Assembly (NCBI GenBank): GCA_946407735.1
Contig: CAMJPL010000003.1
Coordinates: 62,001 to 126,000 of the forward strand
Direction: 5' to 3'
Source of the DNA: an uncultured Clostridia bacterium
GTDB lineage: Bacteria; Bacillota; Clostridia; Oscillospirales; CAG-272
DNA length: 64,000 nucleotides
The translations under genes and the position numbers were made by a program. Positions 16,893 through 23,908 of this stretch are shown here, piece by piece. Every line of letters begins with the position of its first letter. The stretch's first letter is position 1. The notes beneath the pieces were generated by a model. It ran no database searches. It was not told the DNA's origin and saw only the letters and a list, made by a program, of their open reading frames with translations.

Positions 16893-18787
16893 TGAACGGG
16901 ATAAATACGCTGTCCTTCGACGCCGTCGTCGTCGGATCGGGATGCGCCGGCTACAACGCCGCCGACTGGCTTTATACGCTCGGAAAGAAGAATATAGCCG
17001 TCCTGACCGAGGGGCGGACCTTCGGCACCTCGCGCAACACCGGCTCCGACAAGCAGACATATTACAAGCTCTCTCTCGCCGGTGACGAGGGCGACAGCGT
17101 CATGGGTATGGCGAAAACACTGTTTTCCGGCGGCGCGGTCGACGGCGATACGGCTCTCGCCGAGGCGGCGAATTCCGTCCGCTGCTTCATGAAGCTGAAA
17201 AATCTCGGCGTCCCGTTCCCGACGAACGAATACGGCGAGTTCGTCGGCTACAAGACCGATCACGACCCGTACCGCCGGGCGACCTCGATAGGCCCGTACA
17301 CATCGAAAAAGATGACCGAGGTGCTTGAAGCCTCGGTCATGGAGAAAAATATACCGATACTCGACGGATATCAGGCCGTCAGCATCGTCGTCGAAAACGG
17401 AAGGGCCGTCGGGCTCGTCGCGATAGACAGGAACGTGAAGGACAGAGCCGAGCTCGTCGGGATAAAGACTCCTTACATAATCCTCGCCGTCGGCGGTCCG
17501 GCCGGGATATACAAAGACAGCGTATATCCCGAATCGCAGACCGGCGGCTCGGAGCTCGCGCTCGAGGCGGGAGCCGGGTTCGTGAATCTCGACGAGTGGC
17601 AGTACGGTCTCGCCTCGGTAGATTTCAGGTGGAACGTCTCAGGCACATATCAGCAGGTGCTGCCGAGATACATCTCGGTCGACGAGAGCGGGATAGAGAG
17701 GGAATTTCTCACCGAATACTTTTCCGACAGCCGGGAGATGCTGAAAAACATCTTCCTCAAGGGCTATGAATGGCCGTTCGACGTGAGGAAGCTGCGCGGC
17801 TCGTCGTATATCGATCTTCTCGTCTACAACGAGACGGTGATAAAGGGCAGAAAGGTATATCTCGACTATACCCGCGAGCCGTCAGGTCTCGAGGACGGCT
17901 TCGATGGACTTGACGAAACGGTATATGACTACCTGAGAAACTCTGACGCCCTGACGTCCCTTCCGATAGAGCGCCTCAGGCGGATGAATCCCCGCGCCGT
18001 CAGCCTGTACGGTGAGCACGGCATAGACATAACGAAGGAGCCGCTGAGGATCGCGGTCTGCGCACAGCACTGCAACGGCGGGATAGCCGTCGACAGCGAC
18101 TGGCAGACGGATATAAAGGGGCTTTACGCCGTCGGCGAATGCGCCGGGACCTTCGGAATATTCCGTCCCGGAGGGACGGCGCTGAATTCGACTCAGGTCG
18201 GCAGCCTCAGAGCCGCCGAGCATATCGTTTACGGCGCCGAAAATGACGTATCTCCCGATTCCGACGCGCTAATAAATTCGGAAGCCGAAAGGATATCCGC
18301 CGTCATAGCCGCCGCGCGCGGAGACGCTTCATCCGTTTCGGACAGCCGAAGGATGTATCAGATCGATATGAGCCGCGATTTCGCCTTCATCCGCGAAAAG
18401 GAGCGGCTGGGTCCGGCTCTCGCCTCGATATCCGAAAAACGCAGGGCGTTCGATGAAACCGAGAAGTGGAGCGATCCGAAGGAGGTGCCGGACTGGCTGA
18501 AAAACAGGGGCATACTGGCGATGCAGGAGGCGGTCGCGTCCTCGGTGCGCTATGCCGCCGAAACCTTCGGCTCGCGCGGATCGTCGCTCGTCATCGGCAG
18601 CGGGAGCTTCATGGACAGATGTCCCGAGCCCGAGGACGAAGCCGGCAGGGAGCTTGTCGTTACCGCCGTCAGAAGCGGCGGAAATGTCAGCGTCTCATCG
18701 AGACCGGTACGGCCTGTGCCCGAGCGCGAACTGTGGTTCGAGAAGGTGTGGAACAGCTATAACCGCCGCACCGAAGGGAAGAGTTGA
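16892..18787 (+). CDS. FAD-dependent oxidoreductase of the fumarate reductase/FAD_binding_2 type
   Basis: The N-terminus has the FAD dinucleotide motif VVVGSGCAGYNAA, followed by a GTSRNTGSDKQTYY segment. The C-terminal FAD site is seen in YAVGECAGTFG and PGGTALNSTQVG, as in fumarate reductase or 3-ketosteroid dehydrogenase flavoproteins. There is no signal peptide or haem motif. ATG 16892 is preferred over GTG 16889, since AGGAG lies 6 bp before it. As the last gene of the operon it may pass electrons with the OYE and SDR products in a reduction or dehydrogenation sequence. Transcription probably ends at the hairpin within the 3' end of lysR. Confidence 0.87.
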   Translation: MNGINTLSFDAVVVGSGCAGYNAADWLYTLGKKNIAVLTEGRTFGTSRNTGSDKQTYYKLSLAGDEGDSVMGMAKTLFSGGAVDGDTALAEAANSVRCFMKLKNLGVPFPTNEYGEFVGYKTDHDPYRRATSIGPYTSKKMTEVLEASVMEKNIPILDGYQAVSIVVENGRAVGLVAIDRNVKDRAELVGIKTPYIILAVGGPAGIYKDSVYPESQTGGSELALEAGAGFVNLDEWQYGLASVDFRWNVSGTYQQVLPRYISVDESGIEREFLTEYFSDSREMLKNIFLKGYEWPFDVRKLRGSSYIDLLVYNETVIKGRKVYLDYTREPSGLEDGFDGLDETVYDYLRNSDALTSLPIERLRRMNPRAVSLYGEHGIDITKEPLRIAVCAQHCNGGIAVDSDWQTDIKGLYAVGECAGTFGIFRPGGTALNSTQVGSLRAAEHIVYGAENDVSPDSDALINSEAERISAVIAAARGDASSVSDSRRMYQIDMSRDFAFIREKERLGPALASISEKRRAFDETEKWSDPKEVPDWLKNRGILAMQEAVASSVRYAAETFGSRGSSLVIGSGSFMDRCPEPEDEAGRELVVTAVRSGGNVSVSSRPVRPVPERELWFEKVWNSYNRRTEGKS

Positions 18788-18834
18788 CGGCCTGAATAAA
18801 ATCCTTTGCTTATTGCATAAAAACGATAACAGTA

Positions 18835-19701
18835 TCACACGTTCCCGAAATAATCGAGCAGCCGCCTCACCGCGAGTGAGGCGGTCTTTCTGTTTTTGAA
18901 TATGACGCCGAAATCTATATACGCCGGAAGATCGAGCTCCCTTACCTCGATGCCGTACGACGCATTGCAGAGGGACAGTCCCGGCATGATGGTGACGCCC
19001 AGCCCCTTTTCGGTAAGGGACAGCACCGTCTGATCGCCCGACGCCGATATCTTCGCTTTCGGCGACAGCCCGCTGTTCTCGAATATGAGCGTGATCTCCT
19101 GCTTCATGCCCTTTTCCGGCATAATGAACGGATAATCGCAGAGCGTCGCTGGAGGGACGGCGGCATCCCGGGGCGGCGCGTACGCGGCGGGGAAGACAGC
19201 CATCAGCCTGTCCTGAGTGAGGAAGACGCTCTCCATATCACCCGGGGCGGGGAGCTTCGACACCGATATGTCGATCATCCCCTGCTCCAGCCATGCCGAG
19301 GTCTCCTCGTCCGATCCCGTCATGATGTCGATGCCGATGCCGGGATAATCGCGCGAGAAGGCGGCTATCACCTGCGGCAGGACGGACCGTGCCGCCGGTT
19401 CGAGAGCGCCGATCCTTACAAGTCCCGACTGCAGCCCGCTCAGGTCGTTTATCTCGCCGAGCAGCTTCTCGTATTCGCTTATAAGGCTCTTAGCGTATGG
19501 CAGCAGCGCCATGCCGTCGGACGTGAGCCTGACGCCGGCCTTGCCGCGCTCGAGCAGGATGATGTTCCACTCGTCCTCGAGGTCGCGTATCATCCTGCTT
19601 ATGCCCGACTGCGAGTAATTCAGCAGCTCAGCCGCTCTGGTGAAGCTGCCGCATTCGACCGTCTTTACGAAAGACAGATATTTCTGTATATTCCCGTCCA
19701 T
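18835..19701 (-). CDS. LysR-family transcriptional regulator
   Basis: The N-terminal winged helix-turn-helix is clear (GSFTRAAELLNYSQSGISRMI), followed by the linker helix and a periplasmic-binding-protein-like effector domain, 288 residues in all, the usual LysR length. The gene diverges from proB-putP across a 27-bp palindrome that overlaps both promoters, so it most likely controls those genes and itself. Its 3' end is 47 bp from the end of the flavoprotein operon, which points the other way, so a link to that operon is less likely. Confidence 0.9.
   Translation of the reverse strand: MDGNIQKYLSFVKTVECGSFTRAAELLNYSQSGISRMIRDLEDEWNIILLERGKAGVRLTSDGMALLPYAKSLISEYEKLLGEINDLSGLQSGLVRIGALEPAARSVLPQVIAAFSRDYPGIGIDIMTGSDEETSAWLEQGMIDISVSKLPAPGDMESVFLTQDRLMAVFPAAYAPPRDAAVPPATLCDYPFIMPEKGMKQEITLIFENSGLSPKAKISASGDQTVLSLTEKGLGVTIMPGLSLCNASYGIEVRELDLPAYIDFGVIFKNRKTASLAVRRLLDYFGNV
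18862..18894 (+). terminator. Terminator of the GH36-flavoprotein operon, inside the 3' end of lysR
   Basis: CCGCCTCAC and GTGAGGCGG form a perfect 9-bp stem with a 5-nt loop, followed on the plus strand by TCTTTCTGTTTTT. The hairpin lies within the antisense strand of the convergent lysR coding region. Confidence 0.75.
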
Positions 19702-19740
19702 ATATGATAAAATGTCATGATAAACATGAGAAACATGCGC

Positions 19741-19769
19741 TTTTCAAATCCTGTATATTATGATATAAT
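19741..19769 (+). promoter_or_regulatory. proB-putP promoter
   Basis: TTTTCA (19741-19746), 17 bp, TATAAT (19764-19769). The -10 lies in the right half of the palindrome. Confidence 0.6.
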
Positions 19770-19776
19770 ATACAGG
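19750..19776. promoter_or_regulatory. 27-bp perfect palindrome between lysR and proB
   Basis: CCTGTATATTAT and ATAATATACAGG are perfect 12-bp arms around GAT. The element contains the -10 boxes of both divergent promoters and T-N11-A spacings typical of LysR sites. Binding here would control both directions. Confidence 0.75.
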
Positions 19777-19788
19777 ACAAAAAGTCAA
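19760..19788 (-). promoter_or_regulatory. lysR promoter
   Basis: On the minus strand TTGACT (19788-19783), exactly 17 bp, TATCAT (19765-19760). It overlaps the proB promoter face to face. Confidence 0.65.
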
Positions 19789-19835
19789 GTGCATTTTGAT
19801 TAATTCAGCGAAGCGGCAGGGCGCAGGCAAGGCGT

Positions 19836-20639
19836 ATGGCTCTTTATGAAAACAGGATCGTCGTCAAGATCGGCACGTCGACTCTGATGAACGGTCTGGG
19901 AAAGAGCGATCTTGAGAACACGGAGAAGATCGTCAGGATCCTGTCCGACATCTCGAATCTCGGATTCCGGATAATAATCGTTTCCTCCGGCGCGATAGCT
20001 CTCGGCTCGGGCAGGATGAAGCTCGCCGGGAAGCCGCCGTCAAGGCTCGCGCTCCGTCAGAAGCAGGCGGCCGCGGCGGTCGGTCAGTGCGCTCTGCTTT
20101 TCATGTACGACCATTTCTTCGGCTTCTACGGAAAGACGATAGCCCAGATCCTGCTCAGCGCCGAGGATATAGGGCAGGAGAACAAGAAGGACAACCTGAC
20201 CAAGACCTTCGACACCCTTCTCGAGGAGGATATCATCCCCGTCGTGAACGCGAACGACTCGGTGAACGTCGAGGAGATAATGACGTCGGATGAGAAATTC
20301 GGCGACAACGACATGCTGTCGGCAGCCGTGGCAGTCCTCTGCCGCGCGTCGAAGCTGATCCTTCTCTCCGACATCGACGCCGTGTATGAGAATCACCCGG
20401 GCATCGGCACGCCCGAGCCCGTCGACATCGTGACCGAGATCATGGATAATACGGCGTATATAGCGTCGAGGGTGGACGGAAAGGGCATGCACGAGATCGG
20501 CACCAAGATCGAGGCCGCGAGATACGCCTCCCTCGCCGGTACCGACACCTATATCATGAACGGGAGGACCCCGGAAAAGCTCTACGATATCATTAAAGGC
20601 ATACCGGCGGGAACGCGTTTCGCCGGAAAAAAACAATAA
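19836..20639 (+). CDS. proB: Glutamate 5-kinase
   Basis: The amino-acid kinase fold is clear: VVKIGTSTL at the N-terminus, IIIVSSGAIALG (P-loop-like glycine region), VVNANDSV and FGDNDMLSA for glutamate and metal binding, and LLSDIDAVYENHP. It phosphorylates glutamate in the first step of proline synthesis. At 267 residues it lacks the C-terminal PUA domain of E. coli ProB, a known short form. No proA is adjacent; instead a proline/sodium symporter follows after 15 bp. The ribosome site before ATG 19836 is weak. The promoter lies in the palindrome shared with lysR. Confidence 0.93.
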   Translation: MALYENRIVVKIGTSTLMNGLGKSDLENTEKIVRILSDISNLGFRIIIVSSGAIALGSGRMKLAGKPPSRLALRQKQAAAAVGQCALLFMYDHFFGFYGKTIAQILLSAEDIGQENKKDNLTKTFDTLLEEDIIPVVNANDSVNVEEIMTSDEKFGDNDMLSAAVAVLCRASKLILLSDIDAVYENHPGIGTPEPVDIVTEIMDNTAYIASRVDGKGMHEIGTKIEAARYASLAGTDTYIMNGRTPEKLYDIIKGIPAGTRFAGKKQ

Positions 20640-20654
20640 ACAGGAGAACGAACC

Positions 20655-22115
20655 ATGAAAATCTCAGAAGTCGTTGTGTTCATCGTCTATCTGCTGTTCA
20701 TGCTCGGCGTCGGTATCTATTTCTTCCTCAAAACAAGAGCCGGCGGCGAGAAGGATTACTTCCTCGGCGGCCGCAAGATGGGACCGTGGGTCACGGCGCT
20801 TTCGGCCGGAGCTTCGGACATGTCGGCGTGGGTGCTTATGGGTCTGCCGACCTCGATATACGCTCTCGGACTCGGACAGGTATGGATATCCGTCGGTCTC
20901 GCCATCGGATATGCCGTAAGCTGGATCGTCGAGGCTCCCCGTCTGCGTAAATTCTCGATAACGGCGAACGACTCGATCACCGTCCCGCAGTATCTCTCCA
21001 ACAGGTTTCTGTCGAAATCCTACGCGCTGCAGATCATCTGCGCCGTGGTCTTCCTTGTCGCCTACACGATCTACGCCGCTTCGAGCATGAAGGCGTGCGG
21101 AACGCTGTTCAACACCGTCCTCGGCATCGACCCGATGATCGCGATGTATCTGTCGGCGCTGATTATCGTCGGCTACGTCTTCCTCGGCGGCTTCTCGGCC
21201 GTCTGCTGGACCGACTTCTTCCAGGGCATGCTGATACTCGGCGCCCTGCTCATCGCCCCGATCTTCGCCGTCTTTATGCTGAAGCCGGACGCGATGGCTG
21301 AGATCGCGGCCGACACGCCGAATTTCTGGAACCCCTTCACAAGCGTGACCGACATACTCTCCGGTCTCGCGTGGGGCCTCGGCTACTTCGGCATGCCGCA
21401 CATCATTATCCGCTACATGTCGCTCAAGTCCCAGCATGAGATGAAAAAATCGGCGACGATCGGCATAACATGGAACGTGCTGATAGTCATCTTCGCCGCC
21501 GTGGTCGGCATAACCGGACGTATGTTCCTCGGCATGAGCGCCGATGTAGAATCCAACTCCACCGTCTTCATCCAGATGGTAAGGATGATCTTCCCCGGAG
21601 TCATATCCGGCATACTTCTCTCGGCGGTCCTCGCCGCCTCGATGTCCACGGCGGACAGCCAGCTCCTTTCGGCGGCCTCGTCATTCTCGAGCGACGTGTA
21701 TAAGCCGCTCATAAGGAAGAACAAGTCGAGCGACAAGGAGATGCTCTGGGTAGGGCGAATCGTCGTGCTCGTCGTCGCCGCCGCCGCTCTTGTCATAGCC
21801 TCTCTGCCGAATTCCGGCACCATCATGAGCCTCGTCTCAAACGCCTGGGGCATCTTCGGAGCGTCGATAGGCCCCGGCATCATGCTGAGCCTGTTCTGGA
21901 AGCGCTTCAACTTCCCGGGCGTGGTCGCGAGCATCGTCGTCGGCGCGGTCGTCGATATCTGCTGGCTGGCCTTCATGTCATGGACAGGGCTGTATGAGCT
22001 TCTGCCGGGATTCATCGCCGGTCTCATAGCCGGAATAATCGTCGCTCTCTGCACAAAGGAGCCCTCCGACGACGTCAAGGCGCTGTATGAAAAAGCTCTG
22101 AAATACGACGACTGA
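20655..22115 (+). CDS. putP: Sodium/proline symporter (SSS family)
   Basis: The 486-residue protein has about 13 transmembrane segments and SSS signatures: GGRKMGPWVTALSAGASDMSAW near TM2 (sodium site), GGFSAVCWTDFFQG and AASMSTADSQLLSAASSFSSD. PutP couples sodium entry to proline uptake. It is in one operon with proB, so synthesis and uptake of proline appear to be switched together, for example during osmotic stress (inference). The ribosome site AGGAGAACGAACC precedes ATG 20655. A long-stem terminator follows. Confidence 0.92.
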   Translation: MKISEVVVFIVYLLFMLGVGIYFFLKTRAGGEKDYFLGGRKMGPWVTALSAGASDMSAWVLMGLPTSIYALGLGQVWISVGLAIGYAVSWIVEAPRLRKFSITANDSITVPQYLSNRFLSKSYALQIICAVVFLVAYTIYAASSMKACGTLFNTVLGIDPMIAMYLSALIIVGYVFLGGFSAVCWTDFFQGMLILGALLIAPIFAVFMLKPDAMAEIAADTPNFWNPFTSVTDILSGLAWGLGYFGMPHIIIRYMSLKSQHEMKKSATIGITWNVLIVIFAAVVGITGRMFLGMSADVESNSTVFIQMVRMIFPGVISGILLSAVLAASMSTADSQLLSAASSFSSDVYKPLIRKNKSSDKEMLWVGRIVVLVVAAAALVIASLPNSGTIMSLVSNAWGIFGASIGPGIMLSLFWKRFNFPGVVASIVVGAVVDICWLAFMSWTGLYELLPGFIAGLIAGIIVALCTKEPSDDVKALYEKALKYDD

Positions 22116-22170
22116 TTCGGCGTTTTAACGTTACTGAAGAAAAACACACGGTGAAAACCAGATAACCCCT

Positions 22171-22248
22171 CCGGATCGGGCCGATCCGGGACGCTGTACG
22201 CGTGACTTTGACCATCGCGCAGGAGGCTCCCGGATCGGCCCGGTTTTG
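22171..22248 (+). terminator. putP terminator with a competing upstream hairpin
   Basis: CGGGCCGATCCGGGA (22177-22191) pairs perfectly with TCCCGGATCGGCCCG (22228-22242), followed by GTTTTGC. The first arm can instead pair with CCGGATCGG immediately upstream (22171-22179). The two hairpins exclude each other, as in attenuators. Confidence 0.7.
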
Positions 22249-22282
22249 CTTTCAGATAAATGTGCAATGTGAGATTATCCCC

Positions 22283-22311
22283 TTGCAAACTCCGGGCGGA
22301 TATAGTATAAT
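22283..22311 (+). promoter_or_regulatory. Promoter of the solute-binding protein-GH116 operon
   Basis: TTGCAA (22283-22288), 17 bp, TATAAT (22306-22311). A leader of about 70 nt follows, with GGAGG shortly before ATG 22387. Confidence 0.7.
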
Positions 22312-22386
22312 ATAGATAAGGCTGATCTCCCCTCGCATTTTTTGCTGCCTGCTACAAAATGAAAACCGGTTCTGCGGAGGTACGAT

Positions 22387-23859
22387 ATGAAAAAGGCTGT
22401 CTCTCTCATACTGATTTCAGCTCTGCTCGCGGCGTGCTTTGCCGCCTGCGGGGAAACCGGCGGCTCTCCCGCGTCGACTGCCGCTTCCGACCTGCCTGCC
22501 GAAACCGTCGTCGAAGAGACCGCCGCCGAGACCGAAGGCGACAGGCCGGAGATGACGGAGGCCGACTACGGAGGGGCGGAATTCAATATCCTTTATCCGT
22601 CATGGTCGCTCTACAACAATTTCTACTTCGCCGAGGAAACGAACGGCGAAGCCGTAAACGACGCGATATTCGAAAGGACCCAGAAGATCGAGGAGGCGCT
22701 GAATATCACCGTCGTTCCTCAGACTCTCGGGTATATAGACACCGTATATCCCGCCGTGAACAAGACCGTCATGGCAGGTGAGGACGCTTATCAGCTGGCT
22801 CTCACCCACTGCGCGACGAGCCTTGTCAGCTATGTAAAGCAGCAGATCGTGGTGAACTGGAACGACATCCCGAATATCGACATGGAGAAATCCTACTGGA
22901 ATCACAGCCTCAGTGACAATATGGAGGTATCGGGGATCCTGCCGTTCAACGTGAATTCGTTCATCCTCCCCGACGTGAACTCGATATTCTTCAACACTCA
23001 GCTTTACGACAACTACATTGGCGACGACCTTTACTCGCAGGTCCTCGACGGGAAATGGACATGGGACAGGCTGATCGAGAACGCCGGGAAGGCCTCGCTC
23101 GATATAGACGGCGACGGTCAGTTCACCGATCAGGATCAGTACGGCTTCGTCGGCGAGCTCGGCTGGCAGTTCGCCTCGATACTCACGTCGACCGATCAGT
23201 ACATGATCTCGGTCGGCGAGGAGGGGGCGTATATCTCCCTTTATACCGAGACGACGGTGAACCTGATAGAGAAGATAAGGTCGTTCTTAAAGGAAGGCAC
23301 CTCCGCCTTCACATGGAACTACGACGGCAAATATGATCCGAATCAGGGCGGCACGCCTCCGGTGAGCTTCAACGACGGCAAGGCGCTCTACTATCTCGTG
23401 CCGCTGTCGCTCGCCTCCAATTTCAGGTCGATGGACACCGATTTCGGCATCGTTCCGCTGCCGAAGTACAGCGAGGATCAGGACAGATACATAACGCTCA
23501 ACTGGTCGGGATTCATGTGCGTCCCGATGTCGGTCGGCGATATCGAAATGGTCGGGACGGTAGTCGAGAATCTCGGCTGGAGAAACGACGAGATCGTCAT
23601 GCCGGCGTTCTATGACATCCTGCTCGGACAGAAGATCGCCAGAAACGAGGAATCCATCAGCATGCTAGATATCATATTCAACGACAGCGTCTACGATCTC
23701 GGCGTCGGGCTCGGCATATACGACGTGTTCGGAAGCTGCGTGTCGCAGAAGAAGCCGGTCGAGTTCGCCTCATACTATGAGAAGAACCTGAAAACATGGA
23801 ACAAGAACGTGACCGACTATTCAGACGCCTGCGTCGCCTACGCCGACAGCATCGGTTGA
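22387..23859 (+). CDS. Extracellular solute-binding lipoprotein of a sugar ABC transporter
   Basis: A lipoprotein signal peptide (MKKAVSLILISALLAAC, with a second Cys four residues later) is followed by a low-complexity Ala/Glu/Thr linker and a type-1 solute-binding domain. The calcium-like loop DIDGDGQFTDQDQYG and the PLPKY motif match the truncated relative at 606-1784. It should capture a sugar or glycoside outside the membrane. No permease or ATPase genes are nearby, so it must use a transporter encoded elsewhere. The next gene is a GH116 glucosidase, which suggests a beta-glucoside or related ligand (inference). Confidence 0.85.
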   Translation: MKKAVSLILISALLAACFAACGETGGSPASTAASDLPAETVVEETAAETEGDRPEMTEADYGGAEFNILYPSWSLYNNFYFAEETNGEAVNDAIFERTQKIEEALNITVVPQTLGYIDTVYPAVNKTVMAGEDAYQLALTHCATSLVSYVKQQIVVNWNDIPNIDMEKSYWNHSLSDNMEVSGILPFNVNSFILPDVNSIFFNTQLYDNYIGDDLYSQVLDGKWTWDRLIENAGKASLDIDGDGQFTDQDQYGFVGELGWQFASILTSTDQYMISVGEEGAYISLYTETTVNLIEKIRSFLKEGTSAFTWNYDGKYDPNQGGTPPVSFNDGKALYYLVPLSLASNFRSMDTDFGIVPLPKYSEDQDRYITLNWSGFMCVPMSVGDIEMVGTVVENLGWRNDEIVMPAFYDILLGQKIARNEESISMLDIIFNDSVYDLGVGLGIYDVFGSCVSQKKPVEFASYYEKNLKTWNKNVTDYSDACVAYADSIG

Positions 23860-23908
23860 CGGCTCGCGCAGATAATAACCGAACATAAACCACATACGGT
23901 GAACATCT

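Noticed and set aside
22171-22386. Possible riboswitch before the solute-binding lipoprotein gene
   Set aside because: The hairpins lie upstream of that gene's promoter, so they cannot be in its transcript; they belong to the putP 3' end.
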